Shown: one piece after another, positions 1 through 9,982 of the stretch
How the letters are laid out: each line of letters opens with the position of its first letter
How positions within the stretch are numbered: position 1 is the stretch's first letter
Origin: Pelagibius sp. Alg239-R121
GTDB taxonomy: Bacteria; Pseudomonadota; Alphaproteobacteria; Kiloniellales; Kiloniellaceae
DNA: 64,000 bases
Assembly (NCBI RefSeq): GCF_947331435.1
Contig: NZ_CAMZOF010000005.1
Location: 310,001 to 374,000, forward strand
Direction: 5' to 3'
The notes under the pieces: model-generated
Database searches by the model: none
The model's input: the letters and a program-made list of their open reading frames with translations, nothing else
Told to the model about the DNA's origin: nothing
Made by a program: the position numbers and the translations under genes

Positions 1-38
1 AAGGAGTCGGGCAGGGCTTCGATCAGTGTTGTGCTCAT
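1..38 (-). CDS. 5' end of an unidentified gene (partial)
   Basis: On the minus strand an ATG at 38-36 opens a frame that reads MSTTLIEALPDS and runs off the window edge. Only twelve codons are visible, so no family can be named. No convincing ribosome binding site is seen just upstream. It could equally be a chance open frame; the only support is the ATG and the sensible distance from the next gene on the same strand. Confidence 0.3.
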   Translation of the reverse strand, partial: MSTTLIEALPDS

Positions 39-175
39 GATCGTATTTATGACTCGCGGCGGCGGCGAGGGCCAGTCTTGACTGACTCGCTTCCCACAAA
101 ATCAGCGCGCTCTCGGGGCAGGACCGCCCGCTCTCTTGAGGGGTCGGTAAAGCGCCATAATACCTAAGGTGGAGC

Positions 176-1873
176 CTAGCCCCAGGATTCGGTTGCGCCG
201 CGGCGCCTGGCGACCGGGCGCTGTTTCTCGGATTCTTCAAATACGTGTATCTCCTGCGAGGGCCGGCCAAAATAGTAGCCCTGACCGAAGGTGATGCCGC
301 AGTTGATCAGAAACTTACAGGTTTCCTGATCTTCGACCATCTCCGCGACTGTGTCGATCTCCAGGTCCGAACAAAGCTCCGCGATGGCCTTGAGAATATG
401 AGCCGAGGTCGTGTCGCTCAGGCATTCGCGGACGTAGCTGCCGTCAATTTTCAGAATATCGACCTGAAACTGCCGAAGGTATTGCAGCGAGGCTTCGCCA
501 ACACCGAAATCGTCCAGGCAGACCAGGTGGCCGGCCATTCGTAGGTCCTGCATGGCCTTGTTGGCAGCCTCCGGGTTCTCCATGCGGGAGGACTCGGTGA
601 TCTCGAACAGCAGATTCTGCCGGTTGTCTTCAAGCGCGACCAGTTGCTCCTTGAGGTGCCCGACGAAAGCCACATCACCGATCGATTGGGCCGAGAGGTT
701 TACAGCGACGGAGCGCTGCGCCGCCATATCGCCCTGTTTGCGCAGCCAGCTTATGGCCTTGCGGCAGACTGCCATATCGAATCCGCGGATCAGGCTGAGG
801 TCTTCTGCAGACTCGATGAACTTTGCCGGCGAGCCGATCTCGCCATCGATGCGGGCGAGGAGTTCGTAATGATGGATTTCGCGCGATGTCAGATCTACGA
901 TTGGTTGGAACGCCATCTTGAAAGATTCGTCGGCAATCACCGATCTGACCTGGGTCGCGGTTTTCTGGATCCTGTTCAGGACTTCAGGCAGGCCATTCTG
1001 AAGATCGTTGAGTTTGATACCGTCTTCGCCGCCGCGGGCGAACTGGCGCACCATGTAATCGAAGGCCTGGGCCGGGTTGCCGCCAGCGACACCCGCCTCG
1101 GCAAGAACGATACTGGCTTTTTCGATCTCGATGCCAAGGCCGCTTGGATCAGCAGATTTTACTTGGGCCGAGATTTCCAAACTCAGATGTTCAATGTCCA
1201 ACTCCGGCCGATGGACCAGGCCGAATCGCCCTTCGCCGAAGGCTGCGGCGGAATTTGCGTTATCTGAACTGGCGCGCAAATAGCTGTTGATTGTCTCGTG
1301 CAGTTCCTCCTGGGAGGAGGAGTCCAGTTGATCCAGTACCGCCGCATAGTTGCCCAGATCGAGAAGGGTCAATTTATGCTCGCCCGCTGTTTCCAGGCTC
1401 CCTTCGATCACCTGACTGAAACTGGCCGTGTCGTGCATGATTGCGCCACCAGCTTCGCGTTCGTCCGCAGGTGAACTTGCCCTTGTGGTGGTTGGAATCT
1501 TGCAGGAGAGGAAATAGTGTCTTTGCAGGTCTTCGACGAAGTATCCGGTCACAGACAGAACGCGCTTCGCATCTTCAGTGTCACGGCAGGTGATATTGAT
1601 CGGTTCGGGCCTGATGCCACCAGTCATGCCAGCGAGAGTCTCGATGATGACCGGGTGATCCTGTTCGATCACGAGCTCCAGAAAATCGCGTCCGGTTAGG
1701 TCCTCGGCCGAAAGCCCGAAAACACTCCGGCAGGCGCCGCTAGCAAACACGATTTCACGACCGGTGGTCAGTTCGAGCAATAGATCGGCACGACAAAACG
1801 CAAACGCAAGAAAGCGATCGCGTTCCTGGCGCAGCTGCTTCTCTGACTGAAGCTGCGAAGGGGTGTTGGCCAT
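176..1873 (-). CDS. PAS / degenerate GGDEF / EAL domain protein (probable c-di-GMP phosphodiesterase)
   Basis: 565 residues, cytoplasmic, no membrane segment. An N-terminal PAS-like domain (about residues 20-125) is followed by a region with the outline of a GGDEF domain whose signature is degenerate (GEGRF near residue 220), then an EAL domain (about 310-550). The EAL motif itself is ELL within YELLARI, but other catalytic positions are present: FQPIVDL, VNLSAQ, EITES, CLDDFG, LKIDG, AEMVED and GQGYYFG. This pattern fits an active or weakly active c-di-GMP phosphodiesterase with a non-cyclase GGDEF remnant that may serve a regulatory role. The PAS domain implies sensory control. Neighbours give no hint of the input signal. 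Confidence 0.85.
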   Translation of the reverse strand: MANTPSQLQSEKQLRQERDRFLAFAFCRADLLLELTTGREIVFASGACRSVFGLSAEDLTGRDFLELVIEQDHPVIIETLAGMTGGIRPEPINITCRDTEDAKRVLSVTGYFVEDLQRHYFLSCKIPTTTRASSPADEREAGGAIMHDTASFSQVIEGSLETAGEHKLTLLDLGNYAAVLDQLDSSSQEELHETINSYLRASSDNANSAAAFGEGRFGLVHRPELDIEHLSLEISAQVKSADPSGLGIEIEKASIVLAEAGVAGGNPAQAFDYMVRQFARGGEDGIKLNDLQNGLPEVLNRIQKTATQVRSVIADESFKMAFQPIVDLTSREIHHYELLARIDGEIGSPAKFIESAEDLSLIRGFDMAVCRKAISWLRKQGDMAAQRSVAVNLSAQSIGDVAFVGHLKEQLVALEDNRQNLLFEITESSRMENPEAANKAMQDLRMAGHLVCLDDFGVGEASLQYLRQFQVDILKIDGSYVRECLSDTTSAHILKAIAELCSDLEIDTVAEMVEDQETCKFLINCGITFGQGYYFGRPSQEIHVFEESEKQRPVARRRGATESWG

Positions 1874-1985
1874 AATTACTCTGCCGAAACGGGCTGAACC
1901 TGCACGAAATTGCGGATTCAGCCTGCGTTACTGGGAAAGGTCAGTTTACGAACAGCTTATTAATACGGCGTGAAGACTTAGGGCT

Positions 1986-2669
1986 TCAGAGCTCTCCTAA
2001 GGGTTGTGTGCTTGTGCTACCTTTGCTGTCTAATCTGGATTTTAGATCGGGCGGCATCCATGCACTTTCTTGCTGTTCGAAGGCCGAAACCAGGTACCTC
2101 AAGGGCCCGCCGGGTACAACCGTATCAAAGGGATAACAGGTCACGAGGGTTAAGGCGGCTTCACCGTTGCCTGATGCCAGGCGCGCATAGCGGGAGTCAA
2201 TGACCTGCCGGTCTGTCACGCTGTAATCCCGCCAGGCGCCGTCCGGCGATTGGACTCGAATCTGAGTACCATCTTCAACCTTTTGCAGAAATGCGAAGTG
2301 AGTGTCGCGGTGCCCGGCCAGGATGCTGTGGCCGGCTGTTCCGGGCGCTGCCGTGCCGACGAGATGGGCCGGTCCAAAGGCCAGTGCTGGCCCGTTGGCC
2401 CCCGCGAGAACCATCAGGTCGACGTCTAGTTCTGGGATTTGCAGGCGCGCGACAGGCCAGGTATCAGCCCAGGGCCAAGGACGGACCTGGCTCTGGCCCG
2501 TGAGGGTTTCAGCCCAGGCATCTTGAACCAGAACCTGCGCCACCTTGGCCTTGAGATGGATATAGCCGGCTTGTCCGATCTGCCAGACTCCGAGCCCGAT
2601 CATCGCACAGGCAAGAAAGACGGTTGCCGTTCGGCGCGATACGCTTTTGAGGTTGAAGGGCTTACGCAT
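1986..2669 (-). CDS. class GN sortase (marine proteobacterial sortase)
   Basis: 227 residues with an N-terminal signal-anchor (about residues 13-35). The sortase catalytic set is visible: His in LAGHRDTHF, Cys in TLVTCYPFD, and Arg in PLRYLVSA. Sortases are unusual in Gram-negative bacteria; a small family in marine proteobacteria is known that is always next to a single VIT/vWA substrate protein, and that is what is found here. The reading frame overlaps the end of the upstream substrate gene by 8 bases, so the two are surely cotranscribed and probably translationally coupled. The enzyme should act at the periplasmic face of the inner membrane on the LPQTA signal of its partner. The physiological role is not established. 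Confidence 0.9.
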   Translation of the reverse strand: MRKPFNLKSVSRRTATVFLACAMIGLGVWQIGQAGYIHLKAKVAQVLVQDAWAETLTGQSQVRPWPWADTWPVARLQIPELDVDLMVLAGANGPALAFGPAHLVGTAAPGTAGHSILAGHRDTHFAFLQKVEDGTQIRVQSPDGAWRDYSVTDRQVIDSRYARLASGNGEAALTLVTCYPFDTVVPGGPLRYLVSAFEQQESAWMPPDLKSRLDSKGSTSTQPLGEL

Positions 2670-5106
2670 GATCGCGAAACCCGTTGCTCCTGCGGCCGGT
2701 TGCTACGAAGAGCAGCCCGCCCAGCAGTATGAAGAAAATCCCGAGCATCGCGTTCAGTGCCGCCGGCGTAGCCGTCTGGGGCAACTGGACTGCCTCGCCT
2801 TTTGCAGCCAGTGCCATGCCTGCGATCGATGCCGGAAGTTTGCGGGCGGGCATTATTTTACTCTTTGCGGGCTGTGGTGCAGGCAGCGCGGCAGGCTCTG
2901 GCTCAGGTTCAAGCAAACTTTCCTCGCTGCCAAAGACCTTTTCGTGACTCCAGCCTTCGGGCAGTTCACGCGGTACTTCATGGCTCTGCAACGCTTCGTC
3001 GTCAGGCCGCGCCGGTTCGTCGTCGATTGCAACCAGGCTGGTGTAGCGGGTGACGAGTTGATGCTCCAAGGCAACTTCGAGCGCGTCCATGCGGACGGCC
3101 ACCGGATCGCGCCCGAGATAGAGGCCGTCGGTAATTTCCTCGAACTTGGCACGGGCCCAGAGGGAAGCGACGCCCTGAGCTTGGCTCGGCTGTTCCAGCG
3201 ACGCGCGGCGTTGCCAGGAGTCAATGCCCTGCCTGCCGCTGACCAGTACCCGGCCGCTCAGGGCCTCCAGATCGACTTCACCGACCTTCGCGATCACCAC
3301 TACCGGCTCACCCTGGTATAGATCGGGAATGATCGAAGGATAACTCTCGATCTTTTTTCCGGCGGAGCCGGGCCAACCGAGAGTGATATCGGTCAGGGCC
3401 GGCCGCTCCAGTTTACGAAGCAGTTCAGACATTTTGAGCGAAACTTCGTTCGGATCGCCGATATAGGTGAAGGTGCCACGTCCGGCCTCGGCGGCCTTGC
3501 GCATGAAGTAACTGTTGGGTGCCGAACCGATACCAACGGTGAAAAGCCGGGTGGAATCGAGTTTCTCATTGATCAGCTTAAAGAGTTCGGCTTCGTTGCC
3601 GACCGCACCGTCAGTCAGGAAGACAACCTGTTGCAACCGGCCGTCTGACTGAGCATCGGCACCGTAGCTTTCGGCGTCGGTGTTCATCTCCAGGGCTTGA
3701 AGCAGTGCCGGGCGCATTTCCGTACCGCCATCGGCTTCCAGTGCGTTTACGTAGGCCTGGGCGCGCCTGAGGGTATCTGCGTTTACCGGAACGATTCCGT
3801 CGAACAGGCTATAGGTCTCATTGTCAAATCGGATGACGTTGAAACGGTCTTGCGGTTGCAGACGGGAGACGGCGAGGGATAAGGCGGCCCGTGCCTGTTC
3901 GATCGAGGCGCCGTGCATCGAACCAGATGTGTCGATCACGAAGACGATATCTCGTGAGGGGATAGGGGGCAGTGCTGGGTGGTTGTCCAGGCCCTCCAGG
4001 TTTTCAGGATGGGACTCCTGTACAGGCGGCGTCACCATCATCATGACATAGCTCTCACCATCGAATTCCTCCACGAAGACCGCCGCCTGGGGCATGTTGC
4101 TTGATGCAAGCCGCCATTCGACGACAAAATCCTTGTTGGCCGGGACCGAGCCGTCGCGCAGTGTGACGACTTTCCGGCGCTCATCCAGTGTTTCGATATC
4201 GACGGGATGGTAGAGACTTGTCAGGTTGGCCAGCGAAAAACCCGGATCCAGGCGCATGCTCAAGGTGACAGGATTGGTCTCGCTGCCGACCGGCCCAAAG
4301 ACGTCACGTGCCTCTGGTTCGAAAACTGCGGGCTCGGGACGCAATGTTTGAGTCCCGCTATTGTCAACTGTCTCCGGCCGGTCCTGCGGGGTGTCGTCGC
4401 GCGGTGTGTAGCGGGGCGCGACCACCATAGGGAAGCGCAGTGAGAAAGTACCGTCGCGATAGACCGCACTATCCTGATATTCGATGTCGATGATGATTTC
4501 TTCGCCGGGTCCGATGTTGGCGACCGAGGTCACAAAGACATTGGGCCGTTCGGACGACAAGAGGCTGGCCCGCTTGCCTGCGGCCGCTGCAGCATCATAG
4601 GCCCGTTTTGCGTCCTCTTTTTCGAGGATCTGGCCCGTGATCACCCGGTCACCGACAGTCATCACCAGCCGGTCAACCGCCGAGCGCTCGGGAAGGGGGA
4701 AGACGTAGATTCCTTCCTGCCAGCTGTCCGATGGGTTGGTAAAACGCTGGCGCAGATTAACCCGCGCAACCATCCCGGTGACGTCGATGCGCACGTCGCT
4801 GCTTAACTGAGGCGCTTCAAAGGCCATTCCATCGGGGCTGGAAGGAAAAAACAGGCCGTAGAGAACCTCATCCTCCATCTGGCCCGGAGCCTGCGTTGCG
4901 GGAACCCCGGCCGCCCGAGCCGCGATGCTGTGCGCCGGTAGAAGCACCAGGGTCGCGATGAGGAGGGCCATTGCGGTCAAAAGCGAAAAGAGGACCACGG
5001 TCAAGGCCTTACCGCAGCCTGCGGCGATGCGCGGCGGAATGATGCCGGCCGGTACTGCACGGGCGTCGACAGGGGCGGAAAACTTGAAAGCTTGGATCGC
5101 GGGCAT
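2662..5106 (-). CDS. VIT and vWA domain sortase-target protein (marine proteobacterial sortase target)
   Basis: 814 residues. An N-terminal hydrophobic segment (about 35-60) is followed by a VIT domain (about 85-210), a vWA domain (about 385-560) with an intact MIDAS start DTSGS, and a C-terminal sorting signal: LPQTA near residue 775, a hydrophobic stretch, then a short basic tail GRRSNGFR. This is the typical architecture of the dedicated substrate of class GN sortases and related to inter-alpha-trypsin inhibitor heavy chains. It is the first gene of a two-gene operon with the sortase. The protein is expected to be exported, cleaved after the Thr of LPQTA and displayed or released at the cell envelope. 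Function in the cell is unknown; metal-dependent protein binding is the family expectation. Confidence 0.9.
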   Translation of the reverse strand: MPAIQAFKFSAPVDARAVPAGIIPPRIAAGCGKALTVVLFSLLTAMALLIATLVLLPAHSIAARAAGVPATQAPGQMEDEVLYGLFFPSSPDGMAFEAPQLSSDVRIDVTGMVARVNLRQRFTNPSDSWQEGIYVFPLPERSAVDRLVMTVGDRVITGQILEKEDAKRAYDAAAAAGKRASLLSSERPNVFVTSVANIGPGEEIIIDIEYQDSAVYRDGTFSLRFPMVVAPRYTPRDDTPQDRPETVDNSGTQTLRPEPAVFEPEARDVFGPVGSETNPVTLSMRLDPGFSLANLTSLYHPVDIETLDERRKVVTLRDGSVPANKDFVVEWRLASSNMPQAAVFVEEFDGESYVMMMVTPPVQESHPENLEGLDNHPALPPIPSRDIVFVIDTSGSMHGASIEQARAALSLAVSRLQPQDRFNVIRFDNETYSLFDGIVPVNADTLRRAQAYVNALEADGGTEMRPALLQALEMNTDAESYGADAQSDGRLQQVVFLTDGAVGNEAELFKLINEKLDSTRLFTVGIGSAPNSYFMRKAAEAGRGTFTYIGDPNEVSLKMSELLRKLERPALTDITLGWPGSAGKKIESYPSIIPDLYQGEPVVVIAKVGEVDLEALSGRVLVSGRQGIDSWQRRASLEQPSQAQGVASLWARAKFEEITDGLYLGRDPVAVRMDALEVALEHQLVTRYTSLVAIDDEPARPDDEALQSHEVPRELPEGWSHEKVFGSEESLLEPEPEPAALPAPQPAKSKIMPARKLPASIAGMALAAKGEAVQLPQTATPAALNAMLGIFFILLGGLLFVATGRRSNGFRDHA

Positions 5107-6686
<1,580 letters not shown>

Positions 6687-6742
6687 CGACAGAAGCAAAA
6701 AGATTCGTCGCCGGAAGCGCCAAGCTCCTGGTGTCACACGCG

Positions 6743-6781
6743 AAAACCGCCCATGGCCTGGCTGGCCCGGGCGGTTTTTTT
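6743..6781 (+). terminator. intrinsic terminator after aatA
   Basis: AAAACCGCCC (6743-6752) pairs with GGGCGGTTTT (6769-6778) and is followed by a T run. It lies 56 bases after the aatA stop. Confidence 0.9.
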
Positions 6782-7068
6782 ATGGGCCGGTCTTGTGTTC
6801 ATCTGCAGACAAATGCGGTTGCGATAGATTTCTTGTTGCATGATTCGGAGATTCTTTGGGACCATGGCAAATCAACCGAAAAAGTCATGAGGACGTTTAT
6901 CGAACACCGTTAACCATAACCAGCGCGGAGTGGTCCGGTCCTGATGCTTGATTCCCAAGCAACAGGCGAATCTGCCCAGAGGTCTTTTGATCCTTTGGGG
7001 TGACGTAGCCAAGCAAATGGGAATCATCCGTTTTGGTCGTACCACGAGGGCGCCAAAGGGAGGACAAA
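6782..7068. other. intergenic region upstream of the EF-G-like gene
   Basis: Together with the terminator this is a 380-base gap without a supported gene. It presumably holds the promoter of the EF-G-like gene; I see no clear operator or conserved RNA in it. Confidence 0.3.
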
Positions 7069-9099
7069 ATGACGTCTAAGTCTGCTGAACCGGCACGTTG
7101 TGCCGTTATCGTCGGACCTTACACGAGCGGCAAGACAACGCTTATGGAAGCTCTGCTGCATGCGGCAGGGGCGATCGGACGAAAAGGTTCCATCACCGAA
7201 GGCAACACAGTTGGCGACGCCTCGGCCGAGGCCCGCGACCGGCTCATGGGGGTCGAAGCCAACTTTGCGCATTGCGAATACCTTGGGGAGCGATGGTTTT
7301 TCATCGACTGTCCGGGTTCGATCGAGTTGGCATATGAGAGCCAGAGCGCGCTTATGGCCGCCGATGTCGCGATTGTCGTAATTCCTCCCGAGGTGGACCG
7401 CGTCCTTGCGATGGCCCCGCTGTTCAAGTTTCTTGACGACCACCAGATTCCTCATTTGCTGTTTATCGGCAAAACGGACAAGGCCTCAACCCGCGTCCGC
7501 GATGTCATGGAAGCCTTACAGAGTATTTCCACGCGTCCGCTGCTCCTTCGCCAGGTGCCGATCCGCGACGATGACCGCATCACCGGATTTGTCGATCTCG
7601 TTAGCGAACGTGCCTATCGGTATAAGGAAGGTGGACCATCCGATCTGATCGAGATTCCCGAAGATATTAAATCGCGCGAGGGCGAAGCCCGGCAGGAGAT
7701 GCTCGAATCCCTGGCTGATTTTGACGACGATCTGCTTGAGCAGTTGCTTGAGGACCGTGTTCCGGGATCCGATGAAGTCTATAACCAACTCTCGAAGGAC
7801 CTTGCCGAGGATCTTATCGTCCCGGTTTTCATGGGATCGGGCGAACACGGCAATGGCGTCACGCGCCTGTTCAAGGCGCTCCGGCATGATGTGCCGCCGC
7901 CGAGTGTTGCTGCCAACCGCATGGGAATCCCCGTGAACGGCGGCTTAAGCGCCAGCGTTATCAAGACCATCAATCAGCAGCACACCGGCAAGCTTTCTGT
8001 GGCACGGATTTGGCGTGGTGAAGTTACCGAAACGGCAATGATCGGTGATGTCAAACCTTCAGGGCTGTACGCCCTGATGGGTGGGGACTGCCAAAAAATC
8101 ACAGTCGCGCGCGAAGGTGAATTGGTGGCACTTGGACGCCTGCAAGACGCAAAGACCGGTAACCTCTTGACCTTGGCCGGCCCTTCTGAAAACCCAGACA
8201 TCATTTGGCCGGAGGTTCCAAGGCCGGTGTATGCGCTGGCGATTACGCCCAGAAACAGACAGGATGACGTGAAGCTGTCTGCGAGCATTGCAAGGTTGAT
8301 CGAGGAGGATCCTACTCTTTCGGTGCAGCATAATCACGATACGCACCAGATGTTGCTTTGGGGGCAAGGCGAGATTCATCTGAAGATCGTGATCGACAGA
8401 CTGAAAAGCAGGTACAATGTCGAAGTTGACGCGGCCTCACCGCAGACGGCTTACAAAGAGACGATCAAGAAACAGGTCAGTCAGCGCTCGCGCTTCAAAC
8501 GCCAGAGCGGCGGTCACGGACAGTTTGGAGATGTCCAGGTTGAAATCAAGCCGATGCGCCGTGGCGAAGGATTTGAGTTTGTCGACAAGGTCGTTGGCGG
8601 ATCAGTGCCCAAGCAGTATATCTCGGCAGTCGAAGCAGGTGCCAAAGAGTATCTGACCTGTGGGCCGCTCGGCTTTCCAGTTGTTGACGTCTCGGTCACT
8701 CTGGTGGACGGACAGCATCACTCGGTCGACAGTTCTGACCAAGCCTTCAAATCGGCGGCGCGTCTGGCGATGTCCGAAGGTTTTCCGCAGTGCAGTCCTG
8801 TCTTACTCGAGCCCATCTATGAGGTGGTGATCTCCGTACCGGCTGAATTTACGGCCAGGGTTCATGGCCTGGTGAGCAGTCGAAGGGGTCAGATTCTTGG
8901 CTTCGAGGCCAAATCAGGCTGGGAAAGCTGGGACGAATTCAAATGCCACATGCCGCAGGCGGAACTGCACGATCTGATCATTGAACTTCGTTCTTTGACC
9001 ATCGGTGTCGGCAGTTTCGAATCGCAGTTTGACCATTTGCAGGAACTTACCGGTAAGCTCGCTGACCGCGTCCTGGAGTCCCAGCAAATCGAACACTGA
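7069..9099 (+). CDS. elongation factor G-like protein (EF-G paralogue)
   Basis: 676 residues with the EF-G domain order: GTPase domain, beta-barrel domain II, and domains III-V (domain IV loop has RQSGGHGQFGDVQV). Start ATG at 7069 is preceded by GGGAGGACAAA. The GTPase domain departs from true EF-G: the P-loop GPYTSGKTTL is intact, but the switch I RGIT sequence is absent, the G3 motif is DCPGS rather than DTPGH so the catalytic His is Ser, and the G4 motif is GKTD rather than NKxD. It is therefore not the housekeeping translocase. Similar DCPGS paralogues occur in other alphaproteobacteria; their role is, to my knowledge, unassigned. It is not in an str operon; the next gene is dps, 258 bases away. 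Confidence 0.88.
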   Translation: MTSKSAEPARCAVIVGPYTSGKTTLMEALLHAAGAIGRKGSITEGNTVGDASAEARDRLMGVEANFAHCEYLGERWFFIDCPGSIELAYESQSALMAADVAIVVIPPEVDRVLAMAPLFKFLDDHQIPHLLFIGKTDKASTRVRDVMEALQSISTRPLLLRQVPIRDDDRITGFVDLVSERAYRYKEGGPSDLIEIPEDIKSREGEARQEMLESLADFDDDLLEQLLEDRVPGSDEVYNQLSKDLAEDLIVPVFMGSGEHGNGVTRLFKALRHDVPPPSVAANRMGIPVNGGLSASVIKTINQQHTGKLSVARIWRGEVTETAMIGDVKPSGLYALMGGDCQKITVAREGELVALGRLQDAKTGNLLTLAGPSENPDIIWPEVPRPVYALAITPRNRQDDVKLSASIARLIEEDPTLSVQHNHDTHQMLLWGQGEIHLKIVIDRLKSRYNVEVDAASPQTAYKETIKKQVSQRSRFKRQSGGHGQFGDVQVEIKPMRRGEGFEFVDKVVGGSVPKQYISAVEAGAKEYLTCGPLGFPVVDVSVTLVDGQHHSVDSSDQAFKSAARLAMSEGFPQCSPVLLEPIYEVVISVPAEFTARVHGLVSSRRGQILGFEAKSGWESWDEFKCHMPQAELHDLIIELRSLTIGVGSFESQFDHLQELTGKLADRVLESQQIEH

Positions 9100-9240
9100 T
9101 GGAAAATTAGGACAAACATCCAACAAAACGACGACCTTTTGGCCGATGCGATCGATTAACTTCATCGCGTCGGCCAAATTCTGTTTGGGGAGTCCTTCAG
9201 GGTATTGAATTAACTAATAATTTTTGCGTGATTTAATAAA

Positions 9241-9255
9241 TTAGAATGATTCTAA
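9241..9255. promoter_or_regulatory. dps operator 1, TTAGAA-N3-TTCTAA palindrome
   Basis: TTAGAATGATTCTAA is a perfect 6-3-6 inverted repeat just before the predicted -35 element of dps. Its sequence resembles the Irr box (iron control element) of alphaproteobacteria; a PerR-type regulator is also possible. The same motif occurs before katG in this window. Confidence 0.75.
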
Positions 9256-9261
9256 AAATGC

Positions 9262-9290
9262 TTGATATTCAGGAAACCTCTCCCTATATC
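9262..9290 (+). promoter_or_regulatory. predicted sigma-70-type promoter of dps
   Basis: TTGATA at 9262-9267 and TATATC at 9285-9290 are separated by 17 bases. The expected start point, near 9297, falls right before operator 2, so a bound repressor would block initiation. Confidence 0.6.
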
Positions 9291-9300
9291 ATTCATGTAA

Positions 9301-9315
9301 TTAGAACGATTCTAA
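9301..9315. promoter_or_regulatory. dps operator 2, TTAGAA-N3-TTCTAA palindrome
   Basis: TTAGAACGATTCTAA, the second copy, exactly 60 bases after the first and overlapping the predicted transcription start of dps. Sites on both sides of the promoter are consistent with repression by a Fur-superfamily protein. Confidence 0.75.
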
Positions 9316-9357
9316 AAAATCTAGATAACCCCTTGATGCTGGAGAGAGGAGAGGATC

Positions 9358-9825
9358 ATGGAAATCAATACGGGTATACCCGAGGAAGAACGGAAGAATG
9401 TTGCGAAAGGCTTGTCGCACCTGTTGGCGGACAGCTACACGCTGTACCTCAAGACCCATAACTTCCACTGGAACGTGACCGGACCCATGTTCCAGTCCTT
9501 GCATGCCATGTTCGAGGAGCACTACACCGAGCTGGCGACCGCCGTAGATGAGATTGCCGAGCGTATCCGTGCTCTGGGAGAACCAGCCCCCGGCAGTTAT
9601 GCCGCTTTTGCCCGGCTGAGTTCAATTCAGGAGTCCGAGGATGTGCCCAATGCCAGTGAAATGGTCAAGCAACTGGTTGAAGCTCATGAGGCCGTCGCAA
9701 AGACCGCCCGCGGCGTGTTGCCGATTGCCGATGCCGGTGATGATGAAGTGACCATGGGACTGTTGGCGGACCGTCTTGCGGTTCACGAAAAGACCGCCTG
9801 GATGCTGCGCAGCATGATCGCCTGA
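9358..9825 (+). CDS. dps: Dps-family ferritin-like protein
   Basis: 155 residues, the size of Dps miniferritins that oxidise Fe(II) with peroxide, store iron and protect DNA. The N-terminal ferroxidase region reads YLKTHNFHWNVTGPMF (about 31-46) followed by LHAMFEEHYTELATAVDEIAER, which carries the expected H, D/E ligands shared between subunits. The start ATG at 9358 follows GAGAGGAGAGG. Two palindromes that look like Irr/PerR-type operators flank its promoter, so expression should respond to iron or peroxide. It ends in its own terminator, so it is a single-gene unit. Confidence 0.92.
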   Translation: MEINTGIPEEERKNVAKGLSHLLADSYTLYLKTHNFHWNVTGPMFQSLHAMFEEHYTELATAVDEIAERIRALGEPAPGSYAAFARLSSIQESEDVPNASEMVKQLVEAHEAVAKTARGVLPIADAGDDEVTMGLLADRLAVHEKTAWMLRSMIA

Positions 9826-9863
9826 TTGGCCTAACACTCCCGAAAGAAAGTCTTGTTATACAG

Positions 9864-9892
9864 AAGGCCCGGCCAAAAACCGGGCCTTTTTC
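9864..9892 (+). terminator. intrinsic terminator after dps
   Basis: AAGGCCCGG (9864-9872) pairs with CCGGGCCTT (9880-9888) around CCAAAAA, then T residues. Confidence 0.9.
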
Positions 9893-9982
9893 TATGGAAC
9901 TTCCACCTCGCGGGTCCTTGATTTGCCTGTGAAGCGGTTTCGGACTATCTAGCTGGTTAACGTAATTGCGGAGTGCTGCATC

